The position numbers and the translations under genes are program-made. A DNA stretch of 64,000 nt from the NCBI GenBank assembly GCA_030418115.1, contig JAUHQD010000012.1, positions 62,001 through 126,000 on the forward strand. Reading direction: 5' to 3'. The DNA comes from Alteromonadaceae bacterium BrNp21-10 (GTDB taxonomy: Bacteria > Pseudomonadota > Gammaproteobacteria > Enterobacterales > Alteromonadaceae). Below the pieces are notes generated by a model. The model was not told the origin of the DNA and made no database searches. It saw nothing but the letters and a program-made list of their open reading frames with translations. This document shows positions 18,048 through 28,332 of the stretch, piece after piece. How positions within the stretch are numbered: the stretch's first letter is position 1; each line of letters opens with the position of its first letter.

Positions 18048-19034
18048 ATGAAAAACCATAAAGCATCCTTGCTATTAGTCGATGATGAACCCACCAATTT
18101 ACGGGTGCTCAAGCAAGTATTAGATGACGATTATCGGCTAATCTATGCTAAAAATGGCCTATTAGCGGTTAAGCTGGCACTGGAAAACAAACCCAACCTA
18201 ATATTGATGGACATTATGATGCCGGAAATGACCGGTATTGATGCCTGTAAGCAGCTTAAACAACATCCGCAAACGGCCAATATTCCTATTATCTTCGTTA
18301 CTGCGCTCAAAGATGAAGTCGATGAAACCAATGGCTTCGAAGCTGGTGGCGTGGATTACATTACCAAACCCATATCACCGGCTATTGTCAAAGCGCGAGT
18401 AAAAACCCACCTATCACTGGTACAAGCCGACGAATTACGCCGCACCCGCCTACAGATAATACAACGTCTCGGCCGCGCATCAGAATACAAAGACAACGAA
18501 ACCGGCACTCATATTATCCGTATGAGCCATTACTCAAAATTGATTGCACTAGCCTACGGTTATACTGAAGAAGATGCCGATGAACTATTCCATGCTGCGC
18601 CCATGCATGACATTGGCAAAATCGGTATAGCAGATCAAATCATGCTCAAGCCTGGTAAACTTACCGATGAAGAATTCGATGAGATGAAAAAACATCCACT
18701 TATTGGCGCAGAGATTTTAGGGGAATGTGACTCATCATTATTAACCTTAGCCAAATCCGTATCCTTGTATCATCACGAAAAATGGAATGGCACAGGCTAC
18801 CCTCATGGATTAAAAGGTGAAGATATTCCCATTGAAGGTCGTATTGTCGCCCTAGCCGATGTATTCGACGCCCTCACTTCCAAGCGCCCCTATAAAGAAG
18901 CATGGAGTATTGACAAAACCATGAGCTATATCCGAGAGCAAAGTGGTGAACAGTTTGAGCCCAAATTAGTAGAAACCTTAGAGCAAGTGTTAGATCAGAT
19001 TTTAGACATTAAAGCCCGCTGGCCAGAAGAATAA
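18048..19034 (+). CDS. HD-GYP response regulator (RpfG-like c-di-GMP phosphodiesterase)
   Basis: 328 residues. The receiver domain has DDE near residue 12, phosphoacceptor D55 in LMDIMMPEMTG and lysine in ITKPIS. The HD-GYP domain has HDIGKIG near residue 185, the HHEKWNGTGYPHGLKG block near 240 and ALADVFDAL. All metal ligands and the GYP motif are present, so c-di-GMP hydrolysis is expected when phosphorylated. AAGGAG precedes the ATG, and the gene lies 17 bp after the MHYT kinase, so the two form a two-gene operon. Followed by a strong terminator. Confidence 0.93.
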   Translation: MKNHKASLLLVDDEPTNLRVLKQVLDDDYRLIYAKNGLLAVKLALENKPNLILMDIMMPEMTGIDACKQLKQHPQTANIPIIFVTALKDEVDETNGFEAGGVDYITKPISPAIVKARVKTHLSLVQADELRRTRLQIIQRLGRASEYKDNETGTHIIRMSHYSKLIALAYGYTEEDADELFHAAPMHDIGKIGIADQIMLKPGKLTDEEFDEMKKHPLIGAEILGECDSSLLTLAKSVSLYHHEKWNGTGYPHGLKGEDIPIEGRIVALADVFDALTSKRPYKEAWSIDKTMSYIREQSGEQFEPKLVETLEQVLDQILDIKARWPEE

Positions 19035-19063
19035 TTGCTATTCGCTGTTAAATACTTACATGC

Positions 19064-19091
19064 AAAAATGCCGCTTTTCAGCGGCATTTTT
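19064..19091. terminator. Bidirectional terminator between the HD-GYP gene and guaA
   Basis: Eleven-base perfect arms AAAAATGCCGC / GCGGCATTTTT with a six-base loop. T-runs lie on both strands, so it can end both convergent transcripts. Confidence 0.92.
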
Positions 19092-19122
19092 ATCCCGAAC
19101 TGAGGTTAACTAAACAACAAGT

Positions 19123-20700
19123 TTATTCCCATTCAATGGTAGCCGGTGGCTTACCTGATATGTCATACACCACTCGGGATATACCGTCGATTTCGTTGAT
19201 AATGCGGTTAGACACATTACCCAAGAAATCATAGGGTAAATGCGCCCAGTGGGCCGTCATAAAGTCGATAGTTTCTACTGCGCGTAGCGACACAACCCAG
19301 TCATATTTACGTGCATCACCCATTACGCCAACCGACTTCACCGGCAAGAACACGGTAAACGCTTGACTGACTTTGTTGTACAAATCGGCTTTATGCAGTT
19401 CTTCAATAAAAATGGCATCGGCACGACGTAACAAATCACAATATTCTTTTTTGACTTCACCTAATACGCGCACACCTAAACCTGGCCCAGGGAATGGGTG
19501 ACGATAAAGCATGTCGTATGGCAAACCTAACTCTAAACCGACTTTACGTACTTCGTCTTTAAACAATTCACGTAACGGCTCCACTAAACCCATTTTCATA
19601 TCTGCTGGCAAACCGCCAACATTGTGATGAGATTTAATCACGTGAGCTTTACCGGTGGCCGAACCCGCTGATTCAATCACATCAGGGTAAATGGTGCCTT
19701 GGGCTAACCATTTAGCGTTAGTGAGTTTCTTCGACTCTTCATCGAACAATTCTACAAACACGCGGCCAATAATTTTACGTTTAGCTTCTGGCTCATCTTC
19801 ACCGGCTAAGGCATCAAGGAAACGGTTTTCAGCATCCACTTTGATTATGTTTAAACCAAAGTGATTGCCAAACATATCCATTACTTGCTTGCCTTCGTTT
19901 AAACGTAATAAACCGTTATCCACAAACACGCAAGTGAGGTTTTCGCCAATAGCTTGATGCAATAACATCGCGGTAACCGATGAATCCACACCGCCGGATA
20001 AACCAAGAATAACTTGGTCATCACCTATTTGTACTTTCAAACGGGCAACGGCGTCTTCGATGATCGACGCCGGTGTCCAGCGTTTTTCACAACCACAGAT
20101 GTCCAACACAAAGTGCGATAATAAACGCTCACCTTGACGGGTATGAGTCACTTCTGGGTGAAACTGCACGCCATAGAATTGCTTGTCTTCATTGGCCATA
20201 CCGGCATGAGGGCAGCTCGCGGTTTTTGCAAAGGTGCTAAATCCTGCTGGGATTTCCAACACTTTATCACCGTGGCTCATCCACACATCGAGTAAAGCAT
20301 TACCGTTATCACCAACGTGATCTTCAATTTGCTTAGTCAAACCACTATGCTGAATGACTTCTACCTGAGCGTAACCAAATTCTTTAAGGTTAGATCCTTG
20401 GACTTTACCGCCCAACTGCTCGGCCATGGTTTGCATACCGTAACAAATACCAAATACCGGTACGCCAGCACTGAACACATATTCAGGCGCTCGCGGTGAG
20501 CCAGCTTCGGTAACGGATTCTGGGCCACCAGAAAGGATAATACCGTTCGGATTGAATTCACGAATTTGCGCTTCTGTTACATCCCAAGCCCATAGTTCGC
20601 AGTACACCCCTATTTCACGCACCCGGCGGGCAATAAGCTGAGTGTATTGCGATCCAAAATCGAGGATCAAAATACGTTGTTCATGAATATTAGTAGTCAT
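19123..20700 (-). CDS. guaA: GMP synthase (glutamine-hydrolysing)
   Basis: 525 residues, the same length as E. coli GuaA. The class I glutamine amidotransferase domain has the nucleophile in FGICYGMQ and the His/Glu pair in [11 protein letters not shown]. The ATP pyrophosphatase domain has the P-loop [10 protein letters not shown], and the C-terminal dimerisation domain has [11 protein letters not shown] and ends PPATIEWE. It converts XMP to GMP with glutamine and ATP. Downstream of guaB with 137 bp between, an interval that contains a terminator-like hairpin. Confidence 0.97.
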   Translation of the reverse strand: MTTNIHEQRILILDFGSQYTQLIARRVREIGVYCELWAWDVTEAQIREFNPNGIILSGGPESVTEAGSPRAPEYVFSAGVPVFGICYGMQTMAEQLGGKVQGSNLKEFGYAQVEVIQHSGLTKQIEDHVGDNGNALLDVWMSHGDKVLEIPAGFSTFAKTASCPHAGMANEDKQFYGVQFHPEVTHTRQGERLLSHFVLDICGCEKRWTPASIIEDAVARLKVQIGDDQVILGLSGGVDSSVTAMLLHQAIGENLTCVFVDNGLLRLNEGKQVMDMFGNHFGLNIIKVDAENRFLDALAGEDEPEAKRKIIGRVFVELFDEESKKLTNAKWLAQGTIYPDVIESAGSATGKAHVIKSHHNVGGLPADMKMGLVEPLRELFKDEVRKVGLELGLPYDMLYRHPFPGPGLGVRVLGEVKKEYCDLLRRADAIFIEELHKADLYNKVSQAFTVFLPVKSVGVMGDARKYDWVVSLRAVETIDFMTAHWAHLPYDFLGNVSNRIINEIDGISRVVYDISGKPPATIEWE

Positions 20701-20719
20701 GGCGGTGTTCCAACTGAAT

Positions 20720-20779
20720 TATAAAAACAAAAGCTGGCGATTAACCCTAAATAATAATCTTTAGGTGTAATTGCCAGCT
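20720..20779 (-). terminator. Terminator-like hairpin between guaB and guaA
   Basis: Arms AGCTGGCGATTA (20732-20743) and TAATTGCCAGCT (20768-20779) pair with one wobble, and an inner CCTAAA/TTTAGG pair extends the stem. On the minus strand the hairpin is followed by TTTTGTTTTTAT. It lies just downstream of guaB and would reduce read-through into guaA. Confidence 0.7.
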
Positions 20780-20837
20780 CAATAACTTCTTTTATTGAGT
20801 GCTAAAAATTTGCGCCTTAATTGACGGAATTTTAGCC

Positions 20838-22307
20838 TCAACCCATACGGTAATTTGGGGCTTCTTTGGTAATGGTTACATCATGTACATGAGATTCACC
20901 CATACCAGCGGCGGTTACTTTAACGAACATCGGCTTAGTATTAAGCTCTTCAATGGTCGCACAACCGGTTAAACCCATAGCGGAGCGAATACCGCCCACT
21001 TGCTGGTGAATAATATTAGCAATCGGGCCTTTGTAAGCCACACGGCCTTCAATACCTTCCGGCACTAATTTCTCAGCGTCTTTGCTATCTTGGAAGTAAC
21101 GGTCAGAGGAACCATGACTTTGATTCATCGCCCCTAATGAGCCCATACCACGGTAAGATTTGTAATAACGTCCTTGGTATAATTCCACTTCGCCCGGTGC
21201 TTCTTCGGTACCAGCCAACATACTGCCAACCATGACACAACTTGCACCAGCGGCTAAGGCTTTAGAAATATCCCCAGAGAAACGAATACCACCATCGGCA
21301 ATAACCGGAATATCACGACCTTTCAGCGCTTCAACTGCATCGGAGATAGCCGTAATTTGTGGTACACCACAACCGGTAACAATACGCGTTGTACAAATTG
21401 AACCTGGACCAATACCCACTTTCACGCCGTCAACACCGGCATCAGCAAGGGCTAAAGCACCTTCACCAGTGGCAACATTACCTGCAATCAATTGCACATC
21501 GGGATAATTTTGACGAACCCATTTAACGCGATCAATAACACCTTGGGAATGACCGTGTGAGGTATCCACTAGCAATACATCCACACCCGCTTCTACCAAC
21601 AATTTAACCCGCTCTTCGGTACCTGCACCCACACTAACGGCAGCACCTACGCGTAAACGGCCTAAGCTGTCTTTACAAGAGTTAGGTTTATTTTCGGCTT
21701 TTTGGAAATCTTTAACGGTAATCAAACCTTTCAGTTTGTATTGATCATCTACCACTAAGATTTTTTCGATACGATGCTCATGCATTAGCTCAAGCACTTG
21801 TTCAGAAGGCGCACCTTCTTTCACCGTGACCAGCTTGTTTTTATGAGTCATCACTTTATCGATGGCTAATTCAAGATGGTTTTCAAAACGTAGATCACGA
21901 CTGGTGACAATACCCACCAAATTATTTTCGTCATCCACAACCGGGAAACCGGAATAACCTAAGCGCTTGCTTAAGGCATTCACTTCACCCACGGTAGCAG
22001 TGGCAGATACGGTACAAGGGTCAGAGACCACACCGCTTTCGTATTTTTTAACCAATAAAACCTGCGCGGCTTGTTGCTCGGCAGTCATATTTTTATGGAT
22101 GAAACCCATGCCGCCTTCTTGTGCTAAGGCAATAGCTAGACGCGCTTCCGTAACGGTATCCATAGCAGCGGATACCATAGGTAGATTAAGTTCTACACCA
22201 CGGGTCAATCGGGTTTTTAAATTGGCAGTATGAGGTAATACAGTTGAGTGCCCTGGCACTAACAATACATCATCAAAAGTAAGGGCTTCTTTAGCAATTC
22301 GGAGCAT
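20838..22307 (-). CDS. guaB: IMP dehydrogenase
   Basis: 489 residues. The (beta/alpha)8 barrel starts [12 protein letters not shown]; a pair of CBS domains is inserted at about 93-205; the catalytic cysteine loop is [13 protein letters not shown] near residue 300; the flap region is [12 protein letters not shown]. It oxidises IMP to XMP with NAD, the first committed step of guanine nucleotide synthesis; the CBS pair usually binds ATP/GTP. Divergent from xseA, as in E. coli, and followed by guaA. Confidence 0.97.
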   Translation of the reverse strand: MLRIAKEALTFDDVLLVPGHSTVLPHTANLKTRLTRGVELNLPMVSAAMDTVTEARLAIALAQEGGMGFIHKNMTAEQQAAQVLLVKKYESGVVSDPCTVSATATVGEVNALSKRLGYSGFPVVDDENNLVGIVTSRDLRFENHLELAIDKVMTHKNKLVTVKEGAPSEQVLELMHEHRIEKILVVDDQYKLKGLITVKDFQKAENKPNSCKDSLGRLRVGAAVSVGAGTEERVKLLVEAGVDVLLVDTSHGHSQGVIDRVKWVRQNYPDVQLIAGNVATGEGALALADAGVDGVKVGIGPGSICTTRIVTGCGVPQITAISDAVEALKGRDIPVIADGGIRFSGDISKALAAGASCVMVGSMLAGTEEAPGEVELYQGRYYKSYRGMGSLGAMNQSHGSSDRYFQDSKDAEKLVPEGIEGRVAYKGPIANIIHQQVGGIRSAMGLTGCATIEELNTKPMFVKVTAAGMGESHVHDVTITKEAPNYRMG

Positions 22308-22346
22308 GCAACGATACCTGTGGATTGGAGAATTTGTTGCGGCGGG

Positions 22347-22375
22347 ATTGTAGCCGGTTTGCTTATTCAGGTAAA
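22347..22375 (-). promoter_or_regulatory. Candidate sigma-70 promoter of guaB
   Basis: On the minus strand TTTACC (22370-22375) and TACAAT (22347-22352) are separated by exactly 17 bases, and the -10 lies about 40 bp before the guaB ATG. The region also has to carry the divergent xseA promoter. Confidence 0.5.
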
Positions 22376-22426
22376 CTCAAAATATCGCAAATACGCGCTT
22401 TTTTATTACTTTGGAAACAGAATTGC

Positions 22427-23752
22427 ATGTCTGCCCAATCAAATAACATTTTTACCATCACAAAACTCAATCGATTAGCGCGAACCATACTCGAAAGTGA
22501 AATTGGCACAATTTGGGTGAGTGCGGAAATATCCAACTTTGTGAAGGCCAGTTCTGGCCACTGGTATTTCACCCTAAAAGATCAAAAAGCGCAGGTTAAA
22601 GCGGCGATGTTTAAGGGTAATAATCGCCGTGTGGTGACCATTCCCAAAGAAGGCGAACAGGTGCTAGTGCGCGCCAATATCAGTTTGTATGAACCCCGTG
22701 GTGATTATCAACTAATTGTCGAGCATTTAGAGCTAGGTGGTGAGGGACAACTCAAACAACAATTTGAACGACTTAAACAGCAGTTAGCCGCCGAGGGTTT
22801 GTTTGCACAGCAATACAAACAACCGCTGCCAGCGCAAATAAAACGGGTGGGTATAGTCACTTCCTCCACCGGTGCCGCTTTGCACGATATTCTTACCGTA
22901 TTAAAACGTCGTAGCCCATTAACCCAAGTGGTGATTTACCCTAGTCAGGTGCAGGGGCAAGCGGCGACAGCGCAAATCGTCAATGCCATACAACTGGCTA
23001 ACCAGCGCAATGAAGTGGATGTATTGATCGTTGGTCGCGGCGGCGGCTCCTTAGAAGACCTATGGTGCTTTAACGAAGAAGCCGTCGCCCGCGCGATTTA
23101 TCATTCGGCGTTGCCGATTATTAGCGCTGTAGGTCATGAAGTGGATGTATGCATCAGTGACTTTGTCGCCGACCTGCGCGCGCCTACACCATCAGCGGCA
23201 GCAGAAATCGTCAGCCTTGACCAACAGCAGCTAAAACAAGATATACAATCACGCCTAAATCAGCTGTATCAAGCCATCAATGGCCGTCTAAGGCATGCAA
23301 GCCATTCAAGTCAGCAACGACTACAGCAATTACAATTACACCACCCCAGTCGTCAACTAGAGCAGCAAGTGCAACGAGTGGATAATTTACAGCTACGTTT
23401 GCACAACAGCATTAAAGGGCAACTTAACCAAGGCAACTTACAACTTAGCCGCACAAGCCAGCGCTTAAGCCAACAAGATCCACAACACCAACTAGCCCAT
23501 TATCAACAACAGTTAGCCAACTTACAGGCCAGTCTTAAACAGCGCATGCAATTACAATTGGATAATAAACGCCAACAACTTGCCAACTCAGGGCATTTAT
23601 TAGAGACCGTCAGTCCCTTAGCGACCCTGTCTCGTGGTTATAATATTGCTTTTAAAGCGGGCAAAGTGATTAAATCGAGTAATGAATTGGCTAGTGGCGA
23701 TAAAATAACCAATAAGTTTGTGGATGGTGAAGTAACATCGATCGTTGAATAG
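22427..23752 (+). CDS. xseA: Exodeoxyribonuclease VII large subunit
   Basis: 441 residues from the chosen ATG. The N-terminal OB-fold runs from [15 protein letters not shown] to [10 protein letters not shown]. The catalytic domain has [12 protein letters not shown], the [16 protein letters not shown] motif and AVGHEVD, followed by a long coiled coil rich in Q and L (residues 260-395) and the C-terminal [13 protein letters not shown] motif. With XseB it degrades single-stranded DNA to oligonucleotides. GGAAAC precedes ATG 22427; the upstream in-frame codons are not family-like. Its 3' end has a decayed second copy at 26057-26138. Confidence 0.95.
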   Translation: MSAQSNNIFTITKLNRLARTILESEIGTIWVSAEISNFVKASSGHWYFTLKDQKAQVKAAMFKGNNRRVVTIPKEGEQVLVRANISLYEPRGDYQLIVEHLELGGEGQLKQQFERLKQQLAAEGLFAQQYKQPLPAQIKRVGIVTSSTGAALHDILTVLKRRSPLTQVVIYPSQVQGQAATAQIVNAIQLANQRNEVDVLIVGRGGGSLEDLWCFNEEAVARAIYHSALPIISAVGHEVDVCISDFVADLRAPTPSAAAEIVSLDQQQLKQDIQSRLNQLYQAINGRLRHASHSSQQRLQQLQLHHPSRQLEQQVQRVDNLQLRLHNSIKGQLNQGNLQLSRTSQRLSQQDPQHQLAHYQQQLANLQASLKQRMQLQLDNKRQQLANSGHLLETVSPLATLSRGYNIAFKAGKVIKSSNELASGDKITNKFVDGEVTSIVE

Positions 23753-23956
23753 TCAGCAGCATTGCATCGTCTATTGTTGGCTGTACCAATTAAACATCAT
23801 TTACACTACTCCCTTTTGTATATGATGCCCACTGGCTTATGGTCACTTCTTTGAATTGTGGCCGACGCCATTTCATTGCACAAGTCACTAAGAAACATTA
23901 GGATTCTCAAAGTTGATTTGTATAAGCTTTTTTACGCATTTTTAATAAGGACATTT

Positions 23957-25906
23957 ATGCCACGTTTTATCACCACCCTATATTTGTTACTTTGCATTTT
24001 TTCAAGTTATGCAGAATTATTGCCAGTTGATGCCTTTGGCAAGTTACCCAATGCACAGAGTGTAAAACTCTCGCCCAATGGCAAACAGATTGCCTTTATT
24101 AGAAATGTCGATGGTAGTTCATTAATTGGCGTTACAGATCTTATTGTGGCCAAAACCAACTACATACTTAAGACGGATAATGAAAAGTTTAAAATTGGCT
24201 GGTTTGTTTGGGCCAATGACAACTTGCTTTTAGTCAGCTCTGATTATCCAGTGTTTAGCCATGGAGCAGCCTATACAGAATCGAGATTGTTAAAACTAAA
24301 CCCCAAAGGTGAAGATGGTACTCTAAGTCCAGTAATCGCGCCGAAAATCGGTACTTATAATCAGAAAAAAGAGCACATAGCACAATTTCAAAATAACATT
24401 ATTGATATGATGCCCGAAGATCCAGACCATATCATGATGGCGGTCGATTTCGACATCCCTACAAAACCTAGTGTGTACTTAGTAGATTTATCTAAAAAAA
24501 CGACGCGCTCTTTAGTCTTAAGTGGTAAAGCCAACGTTAATGGCTGGTTGACTGATCAACAACATAGAGTGCGCTTAGGTTTTGGCAGAGACGACACTAA
24601 AATATTCTACCGTTTATTCGATTTAGCCTCAGAATCATGGCGCACCATTTGGGAATATGAAATATTCGATGCCCCAGATATTACCCCCCTTGGTTTTGGC
24701 CTAGATCCAAATATTCTCTATATTATCGCCGACCACGAAGGCCGCTACGCATTATTCAAAGTCGACGTCAGTAAGCCCGAGTTACCAAGAGAATTGGTCA
24801 TTTCTGATGAGAAGCATGATATTGAAGGTCCACTGATATATTCAAATATTACGCATGACATAGTAGGCGTTCATCATACTGGTAGCGAGGGAGGCAAAAT
24901 ATTCTTTGATAAGTCATATACTGAATTTCAAGATAAATTAAACAAAGCTCTTCCCAACTCATTTAACAATGTCGTCAGTTACAGTGCTAATGAACGAAAA
25001 TACATTTTGTATAATAGCAGTTCCACTACGCCTGGGGCTTATTTTGTTGGCGACAAAGACCAGAAAACGATGGATTTTTTATTAGAAGAGTATCCAATGC
25101 TCTTTGAAAAACCTCTATCAGGAAAACAAAAAGTCACCTACAAAGCACGCGATGGCTTGAAAATTGAAGGTTATTTAACGCGAGCACAAGGCGGTATTAA
25201 ACAGAACTCGCCAGCTATAATTTTGCCACACGGAGGTCCTTTAGCCAGAGATTATGCAAACTTCGACTGGTTAGCTGAATTTTTTGCCAACCGCGGCTAC
25301 ACAGTATTACAACCAAACTTTAGAGGTTCTTCCGGCTACGGCTTTGCTTTTGAAATGAAGGCAATCCAAAACTATGGCGGCACAATGCAAGACGATCTCC
25401 AAGACGCAGCCAACTGGTTAAGTGAAAACTATCCCATAGATAAAAATAAAATATGCATTGTAGGCGCCAGTTACGGTGGCTACGCAGCACTTATGGCAGC
25501 GGCTACACAACAAGAAACCTTTAAATGTGCCGCGAGTTTCGCTGGTATGGCCGATTTAGAGTTAAGTTTGCGTAAACTAATGAATTTTACCAATTATAAA
25601 GTAGCCAAAAAACAATTTGGCGATGACTTAGAAGGGAAATCCCCCATCAATTTGGCGAAAAATATTACCATCCCTGTTTTATTATTACACGGTGACAAAG
25701 ACCGTGTGGTTTCCGTTGAACAGAGCAGAAAAATGGAATCTGAATTAAGAAGTTACGAAAAAGATGTTACCTATATCGAATTTGAAAACGGTAACCACCA
25801 TTTGGAAATTGAAGCCCATCGATTAGCAACTTTACGGGCTCTTGAAGGTTTTTTACACAAGCATATAGGAGCTACTTTACCTATTGCTGACAATTCAGGC
25901 GGCTAA
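23957..25906 (+). CDS. Secreted S9-family (prolyl oligopeptidase-type) peptidase
   Basis: 649 residues. A signal peptide (MPRFITTLYLLLCIFSSYA) is followed by a beta-propeller-like N-terminal region with SVKLSPNGKQIAFIR, then an alpha/beta-hydrolase domain. The oxyanion region is ILPHGGP, the nucleophile Ser is in GASYGGYAAL near residue 520, the acid in LHGDKDRVV and the His in NGNHHLE. This fits alanyl/dipeptidyl or acylaminoacyl peptidases that Alteromonadales export in numbers. AAGGA lies 5 nt before ATG 23957. It lies between xseA and a relic of the xseA 3' end, suggesting insertion. Confidence 0.9.
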   Translation: MPRFITTLYLLLCIFSSYAELLPVDAFGKLPNAQSVKLSPNGKQIAFIRNVDGSSLIGVTDLIVAKTNYILKTDNEKFKIGWFVWANDNLLLVSSDYPVFSHGAAYTESRLLKLNPKGEDGTLSPVIAPKIGTYNQKKEHIAQFQNNIIDMMPEDPDHIMMAVDFDIPTKPSVYLVDLSKKTTRSLVLSGKANVNGWLTDQQHRVRLGFGRDDTKIFYRLFDLASESWRTIWEYEIFDAPDITPLGFGLDPNILYIIADHEGRYALFKVDVSKPELPRELVISDEKHDIEGPLIYSNITHDIVGVHHTGSEGGKIFFDKSYTEFQDKLNKALPNSFNNVVSYSANERKYILYNSSSTTPGAYFVGDKDQKTMDFLLEEYPMLFEKPLSGKQKVTYKARDGLKIEGYLTRAQGGIKQNSPAIILPHGGPLARDYANFDWLAEFFANRGYTVLQPNFRGSSGYGFAFEMKAIQNYGGTMQDDLQDAANWLSENYPIDKNKICIVGASYGGYAALMAAATQQETFKCAASFAGMADLELSLRKLMNFTNYKVAKKQFGDDLEGKSPINLAKNITIPVLLLHGDKDRVVSVEQSRKMESELRSYEKDVTYIEFENGNHHLEIEAHRLATLRALEGFLHKHIGATLPIADNSGG

Positions 25907-25920
25907 ATTAGATTCGCTTT

Positions 25921-25950
25921 TACAGGTATTTAATCATAAAAGTACCTGTA
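25921..25950. terminator. Hairpin after the S9 peptidase
   Basis: Eight-base perfect arms TACAGGTA / TACCTGTA with a 14-base A+T-rich loop, just after the peptidase stop. There is no clear T-run, so termination is possible but not certain. Confidence 0.4.
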
Positions 25951-26056
25951 CAAACTTAAAACTTGATAACGGCATTTTACCCATGTTGTGTGAAAACCTA
26001 ATGCGACGACTGATATTTTCTCGTTAGTTTTTTATGCAGAATATTCGATGGATAAG

Positions 26057-26138
26057 GTTAGCTCACTCGCTCTCCTAATCCGTGGTTACAATACCGCCTT
26101 CAAAAAAAGGCAAAACAATTAAGTCAAGTAAGGAATTA
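26057..26138 (+). pseudogene. Decayed duplicate of the xseA 3' end
   Basis: Translating from 26057 gives VSSLALLIRGYNTAFKK, and after a one-base shift in an A-run (about 26102-26108) GKTIKSSKEL. XseA itself has [19 protein letters not shown] and VIKSSNEL at 23609-23690. The match is unmistakable but diverged, and the upstream and downstream parts of xseA are missing. With xseA it brackets the S9 peptidase. Confidence 0.75.
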
Positions 26139-26201
26139 TATTATTCAAAATTCTCACCTCACTTATTTAAATTAGCCAAAGTGCGCTAGTAACTGCCGCT
26201 G

Positions 26202-26462
26202 ATGAAACCACCCGATGCAACAACATCGCACACCGTTGAGAGTTTTAATCTGCGTTTAGACACCGTCAATGATGGCATTAATGCATGGCCAAACCGTCAA
26301 CAACTAGCATTGCAACATTTACAACAAAGCCAACCCGATGTAGTCGGTATGCAGGGAGTATTGCAGCATCAACTCACTTGGCTAGATGAGCAGTTAGCAG
26401 ATGGGGATCTGTTTATTTCTGACCTTTATCCGATTTCTACTCGGGTCGTGTTTAAACAATAG
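26202..26462 (+). pseudogene. Remnant of an endonuclease/exonuclease/phosphatase-family gene
   Basis: The first ~60 residues match the start of EEP-family hydrolases (SFNLRLDTVNDGINAWPNR, then QPDVVGMQGVLQHQL). The last residues, GDLFISDLYPISTRVVF, match the C-terminal end of the same family (SDHYPIS-type). The whole middle is missing, so an internal deletion has joined both ends in frame. The catalytic Glu of the MQEVL motif is Gly, and the catalytic His of SDHYP is Leu. No function is expected. The rest of the 25907-26629 gap has nothing else coding. Confidence 0.7.
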
Positions 26463-26545
26463 TCCTAGTTCCCACTGCGCAATTCTCGCTTTTATCGTAG
26501 ATGTTTAATTTGGGTATCGCGGTGGGTTTCTTTTATTCGTGCAGC

Positions 26546-26581
26546 CAAAAAAAACCTGCTACAAAAATACATCGCAGCAGG
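26546..26581 (-). terminator. Terminator of ahpF
   Basis: On the minus strand CCTGCT / AGCAGG arms (26576-26581, 26555-26560) with a 15-base loop run directly into eight Ts, about 50 bp after the ahpF stop. The stem is short. Confidence 0.6.
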
Positions 26582-26629
26582 CAATAGGACGAAACAGGAG
26601 AGTTTCAAATGTTAAATCGGTTGAGCCGA

Positions 26630-28222
26630 TTAAGCGGCTTGTTCTTGATCCTCCTCACCAGCAATCGGCGTACGAATCAGATAATCAAAAGCCCCTAGCG
26701 CTGCCGTCGCACCGCCCCCCATAGCAATGATGATTTGTTTAAACGGTGTGTTAGTCACGTCACCGGCTGCAAAAACACCGGGCACTGAGGTTTGGCCATT
26801 AGCGCCAATAATAATTTCACCGCGCTCGGTTAGTTGCATATCACCTTTCAAAAATTCAGCGTTAGGCACTAAACCGATTTGTACGAAAATACCGGCTAAA
26901 TCGATGTGTTTCGCATCGCCAGTTTTACGGCAGGTATAAGTTAAACCGGTTACGTTGTTACCATTCCCCATGACTTCAGTGGTTTGCGCGTTGGTAATAA
27001 TTTCAATATTGCCCATGGAACGTGCTTTACGTTGTAGCACTTCATCGGCACGTAACTCACCGGCAAATTCCAACACAGTAACCTGTTTAACAATACCGGC
27101 TAAATCAATGGCCGCTTCGATACCGGAGTTACCTCCGCCGATAACTGCCACTGACTTGCCTTTAAATAAGGGGCCATCACAATGGGGGCAATAGGCTACG
27201 CCTTTGCCACGATATTCTTGCTCACCGGGGACGTTCATTTCGCGCCAGCGGGCACCGGTGGCCATAATCACTGAACGGCTGTGTAAACTAGCGCCGTTTT
27301 CCAATTGCACTTCAATCAGCCCGCCTTCTACTTCACTGGCTATTAGCTTGTTGGCTTTATTATTAGCCATAATATCCACGTCGTATTCACGTACGTGTTC
27401 TTCTAGGCCCGAGACCAATTTTGGCCCTTGGGTGGCTTTGACCGAGATAAAGTTTTCAATGGCCATGGTGTCTAACACCTGCCCACCAAAACGGTCGGCG
27501 ACTAAGCCGGTGCGAATGCCTTTACGAGCACTATAAATAGCCGATGATGCACCAGCTGGGCCACCACCTACGATTAATACATCGTATGGGGCTTTGTCAT
27601 TCAGCGCGCTGGCATCCCGTTTGGCGGCATTTTTATCCACCTTATTCAACACTTCTTTGAGTGAAATACGCCCTTGGGCGAAAGTTTCACCGTTGAGATA
27701 AACCGTAGGTACGGCCATCACGTTGCGATCATTAACTTCGTCTTGGAATAGCGCACCGTCAATCATCACATTGGTAATTTGTGGGTTGATCGCTGCCATC
27801 ATATTCAATGCCTGAATCACTTCTGGGCAGTTTTGGCAGGTTAAGGAAACATAAGTTTCAAACTGGTAATCTCCTTCTAACTGACGCACTTGTTCTATCA
27901 ATTCAGCGTCAATTTTCATGGGATGACCGCCGCTGTGTAACAGTGCCAATACCAACGAGGTAAACTCGTGGCCCAGTGGCAAACCAGCAAAACGGATTTG
28001 GGTTTGATTAACCGGAGAGCTTACGATCATTGATGGCACACGTTCACTGGCATCATCGCCTGTAACCACAGTAACAAGGGGTGACAGTGCGGCAATTTGT
28101 TCGACTAAGTCATTCAGCTCTTGTGCTTTTTTACTGTCATCAACAAACTTGATCAATTCCACCGGTGTTTTTAAGTTTTGCAAATAGCTTTGCAATTGCG
28201 TTTTTAAATTTGAGTCCAACAT
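26630..28222 (-). CDS. ahpF: Alkyl hydroperoxide reductase flavoprotein subunit F
   Basis: 530 residues. The N-terminal tandem thioredoxin-fold domain carries CQNC near residue 129. The thioredoxin-reductase-like part has the FAD motif [11 protein letters not shown], the redox-active CPHC in [10 protein letters not shown], the NAD(P)H motif [12 protein letters not shown] and a C-terminal FAD contact [15 protein letters not shown]. It passes electrons from NADH to AhpC. Located 110 bp after ahpC, with a perfect hairpin in the interval; GGAGAAG precedes the start. Confidence 0.96.
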   Translation of the reverse strand: MLDSNLKTQLQSYLQNLKTPVELIKFVDDSKKAQELNDLVEQIAALSPLVTVVTGDDASERVPSMIVSSPVNQTQIRFAGLPLGHEFTSLVLALLHSGGHPMKIDAELIEQVRQLEGDYQFETYVSLTCQNCPEVIQALNMMAAINPQITNVMIDGALFQDEVNDRNVMAVPTVYLNGETFAQGRISLKEVLNKVDKNAAKRDASALNDKAPYDVLIVGGGPAGASSAIYSARKGIRTGLVADRFGGQVLDTMAIENFISVKATQGPKLVSGLEEHVREYDVDIMANNKANKLIASEVEGGLIEVQLENGASLHSRSVIMATGARWREMNVPGEQEYRGKGVAYCPHCDGPLFKGKSVAVIGGGNSGIEAAIDLAGIVKQVTVLEFAGELRADEVLQRKARSMGNIEIITNAQTTEVMGNGNNVTGLTYTCRKTGDAKHIDLAGIFVQIGLVPNAEFLKGDMQLTERGEIIIGANGQTSVPGVFAAGDVTNTPFKQIIIAMGGGATAALGAFDYLIRTPIAGEEDQEQAA

Positions 28223-28253
28223 CAGTGTCTTCTCCGTTTAATCTGAATTAATT

Positions 28254-28283
28254 GCCTGTTTCCAGTTAACACGGGAAACAGGC
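28254..28283. other. Hairpin between ahpC and ahpF
   Basis: Ten-base perfect arms GCCTGTTTCC / GGAAACAGGC with a ten-base loop. No T-run follows on either strand, so it looks like an mRNA-stability or processing element that could set a higher ahpC than ahpF level (inference). Confidence 0.55.
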
Positions 28284-28332
28284 ACTACTTACTTTTACTA
28301 CTTTAATTACTCTGATTTTTTAAAATCTATGT

